From positions 2,480,001 to 2,544,000 of the forward strand of contig NZ_CP103289.1 in assembly GCF_024757985.1 (NCBI RefSeq): a stretch of 64,000 bases of DNA, given 5' to 3'. Shown in pieces: positions 39,621 to 46,814 of this stretch (position 1 is its first letter; each line of letters opens with the position of its first letter). This stretch comes from Cellulomonas sp. NS3. GTDB lineage: Bacteria; Actinomycetota; Actinomycetes; Actinomycetales; Cellulomonadaceae. A program made the translations under genes and the position numbers. The notes under the pieces are model-generated. The model was not told where the DNA came from. It made no database searches and saw only the letters and a program-made list of their open reading frames with translations.

Positions 39621-40235
39621 ATGACGTCCGTGGACGCTCGGGCAAGCACGATCGCAGCCGCGATGGAACAGGTAGCGCCCAGGTTGAGGCGGCTACGGAC
39701 GCTACGCGGCGTCACCCTGACGGCCCTCGCGGCCGAGACAGGAATCTCCAAGAGCACCTTGTCCCGGTTGGAGACCGGGCAGCGTCGGCCCACCCTCGAG
39801 CTCCTCCTCGCGCTGTCCCTGGCGTACCGGGTGCCGCTGGACGACCTCGTCGGCGCACCCGACGTCGCAGATCCGCGGGTCCGCCTCAGGCCCCGTCGAG
39901 TCAAGGGGCGCACCGTCATCCCGCTGTCGCGTCAGCCCGGAGCTGCCCAAGCGTGGAAGATCCTCATCCCGACGTCGAAGAGCACGCCCGAACCCCGGAC
40001 CCACGACGGCCAGGAGTGGCTCTACGTCCTGTCCGGTCGTATGCGCCTCGTGCTCGGTGACCAGGACGTCGTCCTGAGCCAGGGCGAGGTGGTCCAGTTC
40101 GACACCCGAGTGCCCCACTGGTTCGGGAGCACGGGAGAGGAACCCGCTGAGGTCTTGAGCCTTTACGGCCGGCCAGGCGAGCGCATGCGTCGGCACGCGC
40201 TGGGAGAAGACCACGTCGAGGCCAACCTGAGGTAA
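39621..40235 (+). CDS. XRE family regulator with C-terminal cupin
   Basis: 204 residues from ATG 39621 (an internal ATG at 39663 could be the start). Helix-turn-helix at about 25-80 (LRGVTLTALAAETGISKSTL, SRLETGQRRPTLELLLALSL), then a cupin with EPRTHDGQEWLYVLSGRMRL and VVQFDTRVPHWFG. Typical autoregulator and sensor. Divergent from the flavoprotein gene with a 65-bp gap, so both are probably controlled from that gap. Confidence 0.9.
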   Translation: MTSVDARASTIAAAMEQVAPRLRRLRTLRGVTLTALAAETGISKSTLSRLETGQRRPTLELLLALSLAYRVPLDDLVGAPDVADPRVRLRPRRVKGRTVIPLSRQPGAAQAWKILIPTSKSTPEPRTHDGQEWLYVLSGRMRLVLGDQDVVLSQGEVVQFDTRVPHWFGSTGEEPAEVLSLYGRPGERMRRHALGEDHVEANLR

Positions 40236-40302
40236 CACCGAGGGCCCGCGCGAGGACCTACGTCGGCGGCTCGAGCACGCGCTCGGGCTAACTCAGGGGA
40301 AC

Positions 40303-40593
40303 ATGTGTTCAATGGGTGAGCAAGCGGCGCTGTCGTGGAATTCAGGTGCGCCGCGCTGGCGGCTCTTGGCGAACGAGGTCGAGGTGCCGCCGGCGCGGGA
40401 GCAGCCGACCGCACCGACTCCGGTGCCGTGCGTGGCGCGGCTGGTGTGGGAGGACGACGGGCCCGAGGTCGTCGAGACCGAGGCGATCGGCTGGACCCCG
40501 GCGGCGGTGCTGGTGCGGGTCTATGACCGGCGCTGGCGCCTGGGCGGGGTGTGGGTTCCGGTCAGCGACGTGCGCCGGCGCGGCACGGGCTGA
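40303..40593 (+). CDS. hypothetical protein
   Basis: 96 residues; ATG 40303 or 40312, with GGGGA upstream. Short beta-rich protein (CVARLVWEDDGPEVVETEAIGW, then VLVRVYDRRWRLGGVWVPVSDV). The pattern resembles small plasmid-borne proteins of unknown role. First gene of the mobile-type stretch that runs to about 48.7 kb. Confidence 0.6.
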   Translation: MCSMGEQAALSWNSGAPRWRLLANEVEVPPAREQPTAPTPVPCVARLVWEDDGPEVVETEAIGWTPAAVLVRVYDRRWRLGGVWVPVSDVRRRGTG

Positions 40594-40625
40594 GCCGTGG
40601 ACCGGTGTGCGGGATGCTGGGGCGC

Positions 40626-40892
40626 GTGACCAGCGACTCGACCAGGGAGCCGGACTGGTACGACCTCATCGTCACCGTGGGCGACCCCGCCGGGAAGCCG
40701 GAGCTCCTGCGCCCGCCGCGGCGGGCGCGGGTGACCACGACGAACTACCGCGGCGAGACCGTGGTGCTCGAGCGCGACGTCGTCGCTCGCGCCCCCGGGC
40801 ACGTGCTCGTCGCCCAGCCCCGCGAGGGCGGGGAGCCCTGGAACGCCTGGATCCGCTCGAGCGACGCCGTCCCGCTGGACGCCGGCCGCTGA
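40626..40892 (+). CDS. hypothetical protein
   Basis: 88 residues from GTG 40626 (GGGG seven bases upstream; ATG 40614 is possible). Reads DWYDLIVTVGDPAGKPELLR, TTTNYRGETVVLERDVV and ends WNAWIRSSDAVPLDAGR. Possibly same unit as the preceding gene; both end in a short Trp-containing beta segment followed by SD(A/V), which suggests they are related small proteins. Confidence 0.6.
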   Translation: MTSDSTREPDWYDLIVTVGDPAGKPELLRPPRRARVTTTNYRGETVVLERDVVARAPGHVLVAQPREGGEPWNAWIRSSDAVPLDAGR

Positions 40893-40905
40893 GCTCAGCG
40901 CCGCC

Positions 40906-41190
40906 TCAGGCGGTGGCGCAGTCCGAGCACGGGTGACGCAGCCCGACGGCGTCCTCGGTGGTGACGAGCAGCGAGGACGGGAGCGCCGCCCACCGGCTCG
41001 CGACCGCCGCGCACCAGGTGCGGTGGAACGCCACTCCCGTGCGGGTCACGTAGACCTGCCCGGGCCCGAGCCACGGAGCCCCGTCCGGGCCGCGGTGAGC
41101 GGGCTCGACGAGCTTCGCCGGGCCGAGCATCGCCGCCCGGCGCGACGCACGCTCCCGGGCGCGCGCTGTCGCTCCCCCCGGCTGCGTCAT
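40906..41190 (-). CDS. hypothetical protein with Cys/His cluster
   Basis: 94 residues. The C-terminal half holds FHRTWCAAV and LRHPCSDCATA, a possible zinc site; the N-terminus is basic (ARARERASRRAAML). No family recognised. Confidence 0.55.
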   Translation of the reverse strand: MTQPGGATARARERASRRAAMLGPAKLVEPAHRGPDGAPWLGPGQVYVTRTGVAFHRTWCAAVASRWAALPSSLLVTTEDAVGLRHPCSDCATA

Positions 41191-41258
41191 CGCGTGATCG
41201 TACGAAGCAAGCCGCGGCCCCGCCGCCCGAGCAGGGCAGCGGGCCGGACATCACGACG

Positions 41259-41717
41259 TCAGTCGTCGAGTGCCTCAGATGCGAAGAACTCCTCGAGCAA
41301 CTCGAAGAGGACGCGGCGCGCAGCGGCGTCATCTTCGAGTTGCTCGAGGAGGACGCGGCGCGCAGCGGCGTCATCTTCGTCGTCGTAGCGCCAGTTCCGG
41401 GCGCTGGGGAGCGCGTTCTCGGGGTACAGCTCGCACAGCACGAGCCACGGCCAGCCCAGCTCAGGCCTTCCCTTGCCGCGCGCGACCAGCCAGTTCCGGA
41501 AGTTTCCGAGCCACTCTCTGTCGGCTCCCCAGGCGTACCCGCTGAGGAAGGCGCAGGTCGAGGTGTACGAGGCGTAGGGGACGAACCTGCTGATCCGTGC
41601 TCGGAGCGTGGGCGTGAAGAGTCGCAGCGGTGCAGGTGCGTCGGGCACCGACGTCGACGTCGTGGACGCCTTGATGTCGGCGCCGTCGGAGTTCGAGGTC
41701 GCGGTGAGGTCAGGCAT
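41259..41717 (-). CDS. hypothetical protein with internal duplication
   Basis: 152 residues from ATG 41717, which overlaps the end of the upstream pseudogene (ATGCCTGA). The middle has a Trp/Tyr-rich globular part (FRNWLVARGKGRPELGWPWL, ENALPSARNWRYDDE). The C-terminus carries two nearly identical 14-residue units, DDAAARRVLLEQLE and DDAAARRVLFELLE, encoded by a tandem repeat. Not recognised. Confidence 0.65.
   Translation of the reverse strand: MPDLTATSNSDGADIKASTTSTSVPDAPAPLRLFTPTLRARISRFVPYASYTSTCAFLSGYAWGADREWLGNFRNWLVARGKGRPELGWPWLVLCELYPENALPSARNWRYDDEDDAAARRVLLEQLEDDAAARRVLFELLEEFFASEALDD
41307..41379. repeat. 42-bp-period tandem duplication inside a gene
   Basis: A 31-bp identical core (GAGGACGCGGCGCGCAGCGG and on) occurs at 41307-41337 and 41349-41379, 42 bp apart start to start. 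It adds 14 residues in frame to the protein at 41259-41717. Confidence 0.9.
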
Positions 41718-42417
41718 CGGAGCCCTCCGTGAGCCAGGCGTCGAGGGTAGGTCGCGCGATGCCGGCGCGGTCGGTGATTTCGGTGAGGCTCAGGATGCGT
41801 GCGGTGTCGAGGCCGCGGACGGCCTGCCGCAGGAGGGTTTCGCTGCGGGTGGGGCCGCGGGCGGAGAGCTCGAGCAGGAGTCGGGGTCCGTGGGTGGCCT
41901 ACCAGGCCGCGGCGAGGGCGGTCGGGGTGAGGGGGTGTGGTCGAGGGCGTAGTGGGCGAGGTGGGCGGTGCTGGGGATGAGCTGGCGGTTGCCGACGTGG
42001 GTGAGCCACGCGGAGACCAGGCGGGTCTGGCGGACGGCGTCGTCGTGCTCGTCGTCGGGGACGTTCTTGAGGGTGCGGCGTAGGTCGAGGGCGGCCTGCA
42101 TGCGGGTGTCCCAGTCCCAGGAGTTGATCGCGGCCGTCGCGGTCGCCAGGGCGAGGGTCCAGGGCTCGGCGCGGCCGCGTTCGACCCGGTCGATCGCGCG
42201 CAGGCGCAGGAGGTGGGCGGCGTACTGGCCGGCGGAGGTGGTGCGGCGGGCGGCGGCGTACCCGGTACGGATCGGGGTCTGCCCGGCCTCGGCGGCCTCC
42301 CAGACCCCGTCGTCGTCGACGAGCGGCGCGGCCGCGGGCGCGGACCTTGGCGCCCAGGCCGAAGATCGGGATGGCCCAGGCGTTGTCGAGCGCGGGCAGC
42401 GCGGTGGTGGTGGGCAT
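41710..42417 (-). pseudogene. multiply broken gene with a C-terminal helix-turn-helix
   Basis: Starts ATG 42417 with AGGGGAG upstream: MPTTTALPALDNAWAIPIFG. Near 42335 the coding potential jumps one frame (PLVDDDGVWEAAEAGQTPIR, AAINSWDWDTRMQAALDLRR, LVSAWLTHVGNRQLIPSTAH), near 41940 it jumps again (LTPTALAAAW), meets an in-frame TAG at about 41901, and continues ATHGPRLLLELSARGPTRSE to ILSLTEITDRAGIARPTLDAWL and a stop at 41710. Rejoined it would be a protein of about 235 residues ending in a helix-turn-helix. Family not recognised. Confidence 0.6.
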
Positions 42418-42546
42418 CGATGCTCCCCTGCTGGTGGCCACGTGCCGGGTCCGCCCGGGCCTCGCGCTCGAGGTTACGGGCGCGCGCCCACGCGCCTTCG
42501 GCGGCATCCACAGGGGCGTCGGGGTGCGGTCTGTCGTGCTGGTCAT
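42418..42546 (-). other. start of a further gene, apparently frameshifted
   Basis: ATG 42546 has AGAGGAG upstream and an upstream context like that of the DUF6573-like gene (GATCCATGA). It reads MTSTTDRTPTP; protein-like sequence then seems to continue in another frame (VDAAEGAWARARNLEREARA) up to the next start at 42417. No complete frame. Confidence 0.35.
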
Positions 42547-42585
42547 GGATCGGTTCTCCTCTGGGTGGCGTGGTGCTCGGGACGG

Positions 42586-43107
42586 TCAGGGCAGGGCGCG
42601 GCCGCCGACGGCGGGGAGGTCGTGCTGGTCTTCGTGGTCGCGGGCGGCGCGCAGCTCCCGGATGAGTCCGGCGGTGGTGCGGGGGCTCTCGGGGGCGCCG
42701 GCGAGGGTGGGCAGGTAGGTCAGGACGTCGCGGGCGCGGGCGAGCAGCTGCGGGTCGGGCCGACCGTGGGCGCGGGCGTTGATCCCGGCCACGGGGCACC
42801 GGTAGGGGTTGGCCGGCTCGGGGCCTTCTCCCCCGCCCAGGACCCAGTCGCGGTGCGCGGCGGCGGCCGCGGCGACGTCGCCGGCCACGGTCAGGGCGTG
42901 CTCGAGGATGGAGGTGACCCGGTCCTCGCCGTCGGCGGGGGCGTCGGGGTGGGTCTGGTCGTGGTCGACGATGAGCGCGGCCAGGGCGGCGCGGGACCCG
43001 AACATCCACACCGGCACGTGGGGGCGCACGATCCCAGCCGATCGGCGGGACCAGAGCATGCGGGTCAGGACCTGCTCGGCGAGCTCGCCTGCGTAGGTGG
43101 TGCACAC
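42586..43107 (-). CDS. hypothetical protein of plasmid/ICE type
   Basis: 173 residues from GTG 43107 with AAGGGAG eight bases upstream (ATG 43134 lies further up). Helical N-terminal half (VCTTYAGELAEQVLTRMLWS, ALAALIVDHDQTHPDAPADG), then a segment ANPYRCPVAGINARAHGRPD. No motif that I can name. In a run of minus-strand genes with the glutaredoxin. Confidence 0.6.
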   Translation of the reverse strand: MCTTYAGELAEQVLTRMLWSRRSAGIVRPHVPVWMFGSRAALAALIVDHDQTHPDAPADGEDRVTSILEHALTVAGDVAAAAAAHRDWVLGGGEGPEPANPYRCPVAGINARAHGRPDPQLLARARDVLTYLPTLAGAPESPRTTAGLIRELRAARDHEDQHDLPAVGGRALP

Positions 43108-43194
43108 GGGTCGACTCCCTTCGTCTCGTGGCATGCGGTGGTGGGTGGTTGCCGGCGCCCCGCCGACCTGTGACCGGCAGACGGGGGCGGGCGC

Positions 43195-43335
43195 TCATGT
43201 GGGGGTGTCCTGCGACGTGCTCGAGCTCGTGCGCGGTGTGGCGGGGGTGGTGGGGGTGGTGGGCAGGTACTCGATGGGTGCGTCCAGGTCGACCGGCCAC
43301 CACGGCACCGGTGCGTCGACGTCGGGCTGCTGCAT
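43195..43335 (-). CDS. very short protein downstream of glutaredoxin
   Basis: 46 residues from ATG 43335, one base after the glutaredoxin stop. MQQPDVDAPVPWWPVDLDAP then a Thr/Pro/Ser tail. Its stop (ACATGA) overlaps another possible start. Tight spacing suggests co-translation; function unknown. Confidence 0.4.
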   Translation of the reverse strand: MQQPDVDAPVPWWPVDLDAPIEYLPTTPTTPATPRTSSSTSQDTPT

Positions 43336-43336
43336 G

Positions 43337-43600
43337 TCAGGCGCTCGCCTGCTGGGCCAGGTGGTCGCGCAGGTCCCGGATCCGGTCGTCCCGGAAGCCG
43401 TCCCAGGTGCCGATGGGGGTCACGACGACGGGCATCTGCAGCGCACCGATGGCGCGCAGCTCGTCCTCGAGGGTCTGGTTGCAGGTGGTGTCGATCGCCT
43501 CGTAGTCGATCCCTGCCTTCGTCAGGGCCCGGAACGTGCCCATGCAGGCGACGCAGCCCTTGCGGGTGTAGACGGTGACCTGCGCGGTGGTGGTTCCCAT
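43337..43600 (-). CDS. glutaredoxin-like protein
   Basis: 87 residues from ATG 43600. Thioredoxin fold with TVYTRKGCVACMGTFRALTK (CxxC active site CVAC), the cis-Pro in LQMPVVVTP, and GFRDDRIRDL. Resembles mycoredoxin/NrdH-type proteins but with CVAC. Set among unknown plasmid-type genes, where such redoxins are frequent. Confidence 0.85.
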   Translation of the reverse strand: MGTTTAQVTVYTRKGCVACMGTFRALTKAGIDYEAIDTTCNQTLEDELRAIGALQMPVVVTPIGTWDGFRDDRIRDLRDHLAQQASA

Positions 43601-44051
43601 GACGACTCCCCCTTGAGCTGCTGGCTGCTGCTTCGTGTGTGACCTGAGCTGCGGGAACGCGAGGTAGGCGCCCCACTTGGCCGTGCTGCCCTGCCGTCGC
43701 CGATCGTCTTTCGGCCCCTCCTGGCAATCGGAGATGAACGCCGGCATGAGCGGGTGGAGCGTCAACCCGCAGGGCGGGTGCGGCGGCGAGTTCGCACCGG
43801 GCTCAGTGAGCGCAGCGAACGCAGGTCGGGCTCGTCGCCGTGACCCGGCGGCCTCGGCCGCTTGCGTGCAGCCCGCGCCGGCGATCATGGAGAGCCAGGA
43901 GGAGCCACAGACGACCGCTTCTCCGACCGTCCGAGCCCGCCCCGGCGGGCGAGGTCCGTGTGCGGTGCGGTGCTCCGTCGCCGCGGCGCCGGAGCGAGTT
44001 CCACCCGCATATCGGCTTGTCGCCACGGTGCGCCCGGGCGAGGCTTCCCCG
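43601..44051. other. 450-bp gap between glutaredoxin and the next plus-strand gene
   Basis: No gene supported. The open frames in both directions have random-looking Arg/Ala/Pro products. Should contain divergent promoters for the glutaredoxin run and the 44052 gene. Confidence 0.4.
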
Positions 44052-44396
44052 GTGTCTGACGCACCCGACCCTGATGACGTCATCCGCTGCGAGGTCTGCG
44101 GGACGCCCTCCGAGCCGGACGCCGACGACCCCGCGTGGCTGGACGTCGAGGTCGGCAGCCGAGCCGGGTGGTGGTACCTGGACTTCTGTTCTCGAGGGCA
44201 CGCCAGTACGTGGTTCACGCAGCCCTTGCCCGAACCCGACTACCCGCACACCGACAGGCCTGACGGCCCGGCGCCCTCGACGAGCACTGACTACGGCTGG
44301 TGGGCGCTGGTCGCATCCTTCTGGGCAACGATTGCTCTGGCGTTGTTCGGGCTGTACTCGCTGGTCAGGCCGTTCTTTGTGTCGGTTTTCTCGTAG
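44052..44396 (+). CDS. hypothetical protein with zinc-like motif and C-terminal membrane helix
   Basis: 114 residues from GTG 44052; the frame opens earlier. CEVCGTPSEP and LDFCSRGHAS suggest a Cys4/Cys-His metal site, and a single membrane helix closes the protein (WALVASFWATIALALFGLYSL). Tail-anchored topology is likely. Not recognised. Confidence 0.55.
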   Translation: MSDAPDPDDVIRCEVCGTPSEPDADDPAWLDVEVGSRAGWWYLDFCSRGHASTWFTQPLPEPDYPHTDRPDGPAPSTSTDYGWWALVASFWATIALALFGLYSLVRPFFVSVFS

Positions 44397-44430
44397 GCGT
44401 CCGCCGTGATCTGGCTCGGAGGTGAAGGCC

Positions 44431-44700
44431 ATGAGTGAGTCCTCGCTGTATCTGGCGCCGTGGGCGACGCTTCCGGCGACCGCGCCGACCGGGCAGTGCG
44501 CGGTGACGGCGGTGTGCCGGGCGTCGTCTCGGATGGAGGCGGTCGAGTTGATGCGTGCGAAGTCGCTCGGCGGGGTGTCCACGCGTGAGGTGCAGCGCCT
44601 GTCCACGCAGCGCGAGCTCGAGCTCGACCTCCCGCTGGTCGCCCAGCGCGAGGTCGTCGTCCGCGACTGCGACTGGGGCGAATGGAGTCCGGTGCAGTAG
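44431..44700 (+). CDS. hypothetical protein
   Basis: 89 residues from ATG 44431 with GGAGG ten bases upstream. Reads LYLAPWATLPATAPTGQCAV, SSRMEAVELMRAKSLGGVST and ELDLPLVAQREVVVRDCDWG. No motif recognised. Probably in one unit with the preceding gene (34-bp gap). Confidence 0.5.
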   Translation: MSESSLYLAPWATLPATAPTGQCAVTAVCRASSRMEAVELMRAKSLGGVSTREVQRLSTQRELELDLPLVAQREVVVRDCDWGEWSPVQ

Positions 44701-44990
44701 GCGCCCTGCCGGCCCGTACCGTGGCGGGGCGACAGGTCCGGGAAGGGCCGTCCCGCACGCGGGATACCAGAGGCGAGGTACGTCCTTGCTGACCGAGCCC
44801 AGGGACTTGGGCACCGCCCCGGGAAACAGGCCAGGCCGGGGCCACGCGGGCCTGTCGCCCCGACGGTGCGCCGGCGCTGGAGCTCAGGGCCCTGCCTGCT
44901 GACCCGTTGGCCGGCTCGATGCCGGCCGGGCCGGCCCCGCGCCCGGGGTGAGCCGCCCACCCGAGCGGGTGGGCGGCCTCCCGTCGGGGC

Positions 44991-45584
44991 TCAGAGCAGG
45001 GCGGGCAGGATCACCCCCAGCGCGTGCGGGACGGTGAACGCCTGGCGCGCGGCGTCGGGGTGCGGGGTGTCGCGGTCGGGGTAGGTCTCGACCTGGAAGG
45101 TCGCCATCCCGTGGTGGGCCTCGACCAGGACCCGCAGCCGCCCCCGTCCGGACGGCCACCGGACGCGCACGATGTGGTGCCCGTCCTCGGTGCGGGGGGC
45201 CAGCGGCCCGACCACCCCGGCCTGGCGCAGTTGGGCGGCCAGGGTGATCGCGAACTGCGCGGCCGGGTCGGTCTGCTCCCAGATGGTCAGGTCGGTGACG
45301 GACGGCTCGACGTACCGGTGCACGTCGACCCCGGACCCGTTGACGTGGGTCCCGGCCCACTGCCCGGACTGGACCTCATACGTCAGGCCCCACGGGAAGG
45401 ACGGGCGCGACTCGTCCCGGTCGATCGCCACGACCGGCGCGGCCAGGGCCAGGCAGGCGCCGCGGGCGGGGTCGGCGAACAGGGCGCGGACGTGGTCCCC
45501 GACGCGGTACGGGGGCCGCTGCGCCCGCTCGGACCCGCGTAGCTGGGCGGTGGTGGTGGGTTGGGTGTGGGCGATGATGCTCAC
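44991..45584 (-). CDS. hypothetical protein
   Basis: 197 residues from GTG 45584, GGAGG upstream. Beta-rich: PYRVGDHVRALFADPARGAC, FPWGLTYEVQSGQWAGTHVN, VRVRWPSGRGRLRVLVEAHH. Resembles large families of unknown plasmid/ICE proteins. Downstream of the DUF6573-like gene with a hairpin between them. Confidence 0.6.
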   Translation of the reverse strand: MSIIAHTQPTTTAQLRGSERAQRPPYRVGDHVRALFADPARGACLALAAPVVAIDRDESRPSFPWGLTYEVQSGQWAGTHVNGSGVDVHRYVEPSVTDLTIWEQTDPAAQFAITLAAQLRQAGVVGPLAPRTEDGHHIVRVRWPSGRGRLRVLVEAHHGMATFQVETYPDRDTPHPDAARQAFTVPHALGVILPALL

Positions 45585-45617
45585 GGGGAACCTCCAGGTT
45601 GGATGGGTGGTTTCCTC

Positions 45618-45647
45618 GCCCCGGCGGTGCTCCAACACCGTCGGGGC
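45618..45647. terminator. hairpin between two minus-strand genes
   Basis: GCCCCGGCGGTG and CACCGTCGGGGC pair over 12 bp (one G-T) around CTCCAA. On the plus strand it is followed by TTCTTCGTT. It sits between the DUF6573-like gene and the 44991 gene and may be a terminator or attenuator. Confidence 0.5.
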
Positions 45648-45721
45648 TTCTTCGTTCCGGGCCGGGTGGCCCGTCTGTGGGGTGGTCCCCGCGCCCTCTC
45701 GGGCGCAGGGACGCACCGGTG

Positions 45722-46126
45722 TCAGTCCTCGTGCGGGAGCCGGACCGTCAGGACGGCGTTCCCGTCGTCGCCGGGGCCGATGTGCACGTGCAAGGTCACG
45801 CGGTGCGGCTCGGTCGCGGCCGGGTCGTTCGGGACGCGCAGCACGTCGAACGCGATCCGGGTCTGCCCGAAGCCGATCCGCGCGGTGGCCGGGCGGGCCA
45901 TCCACAGCACGTCCCACAGCCGCCCGGCGACGTCCTGCAGGGCGCGGTTCGTCTCGGCCCACGCGACGGTCTCGGCCCACGCGGCGGCGGTCAATGCGAC
46001 GGGGAGCAGGTAGCCCGCCTCGCGGGCGGTGTCGGTGACGTCGACGAGCACCCCGTCGGCGATGGCGTCGGCGCGGGTGTAGGCGTGAATCACCTGGAAG
46101 GTCCCGGTGTCAGGGCTGTGGTTCAT
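45722..46126 (-). CDS. DUF6573-like protein
   Basis: 134 residues from ATG 46126. IHAYTRADAIADGVLVDVTD followed by AREAGYLLPVALTAAAWAET, and a C-terminal beta part HRVTLHVHIGPGDDGNAVLT. This matches my memory of a small protein family common on actinobacterial plasmids and integrative elements; function unknown. Its Shine-Dalgarno AAGGAG lies inside the duplicated leader at 46132-46454. Confidence 0.7.
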   Translation of the reverse strand: MNHSPDTGTFQVIHAYTRADAIADGVLVDVTDTAREAGYLLPVALTAAAWAETVAWAETNRALQDVAGRLWDVLWMARPATARIGFGQTRIAFDVLRVPNDPAATEPHRVTLHVHIGPGDDGNAVLTVRLPHED

Positions 46127-46131
46127 GGATC

Positions 46132-46454
46132 GGTCTCCTTGCGGGTGGTGGTGTCGGCTTGCCTGGTTGGCTGGCCGGTGAGCGCCCGTGTTCTTCGGGC
46201 CTCACCGGCAGGCGCGAGGTAGCACGACCGGCAGAGGCTCACGGCAAGGCCGTCCCGACCGGCCCCACTCCCCCACGGCTCGGTCCTTGGTGCGGAGCAC
46301 CGTCCCCCACCCGCTCAGGAACTCCGGTCGGGACGGCCTTGTCGTGAGGGACGGTCGTGCTACCGGCCACCGCAACCCGCCGGGCCACACCCAGCCACCA
46401 CCACGGCCGACCGCGCCGACGAGCTCGCGCGCCCGCAGGGCGCACCGCCAGGTG
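46132..46454 (-). repeat. duplicated leader, copy 1 (5' of the DUF6573-like gene)
   Basis: About 320 bp nearly identical to 48324-48644. Read in the direction of the gene it has (a) a long imperfect hairpin with arms 46325-46365 and 46218-46262, including 18 bp of perfect pairing (CCGGTCGGGACGGCCTTG with its complement) and 13 bp at the base (GGTAGCACGACCG); (b) a second hairpin 46174-46209 (GCCGGTGAG, GCCCG, loop, complement); (c) AAGGAG just before the ATG. Confidence 0.9.
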
Positions 46455-46492
46455 TCGGGGCTGCGATGCACCGGCCCCGCTACCGTGGCCAC

Positions 46493-46654
46493 ATGTTCGG
46501 GCTGGAGTGGGTCCTCGCGATGGTGCTGGGCTGGGCGATCCCGGTTGTGGCGCTTGCCTTCCTCGTCTACTGGGTCGTCCGCAAGGCGGTGCGCGACGGG
46601 ATCCGCGACGCCGCCGAGGACCGGCGTCCCACTGCGCCCTCGACGACCGACTGA
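46493..46654 (+). CDS. small single-span membrane protein
   Basis: 53 residues from ATG 46493: MFGLEWVLAMVLGWAIPVVA with a hydrophobic stretch to VYWVVRKAV and a charged C-terminus. Located on the plus strand between the two leader copies. Confidence 0.5.
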   Translation: MFGLEWVLAMVLGWAIPVVALAFLVYWVVRKAVRDGIRDAAEDRRPTAPSTTD

Positions 46655-46814
46655 GCCCCTGCCCGCCGCGTGCCAACCCGGTGAGCTCCCTCGGTGAGGT
46701 CGCTCCGGAGGTGGGGACCGGGGGTCGGGTCGGGCGGCTCGATGCCGCCCGGCCCGAGCAGCACCCCCGGGGGCTGCCGCCCCCACCCGCAGGCGGGGAC
46801 GGCAGCCGGTCGGG

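Noticed and set aside
40895-43303. An 802-codon minus-strand frame through the plasmid-like region
   Set aside because: Mostly Pro/Arg/His repeats caused by GC-rich third positions; real genes lie in other frames.
44701-44990. Possible small genes between the 44431 and 44991 genes
   Set aside because: Frames there are short and Arg/Pro-rich without start signals.
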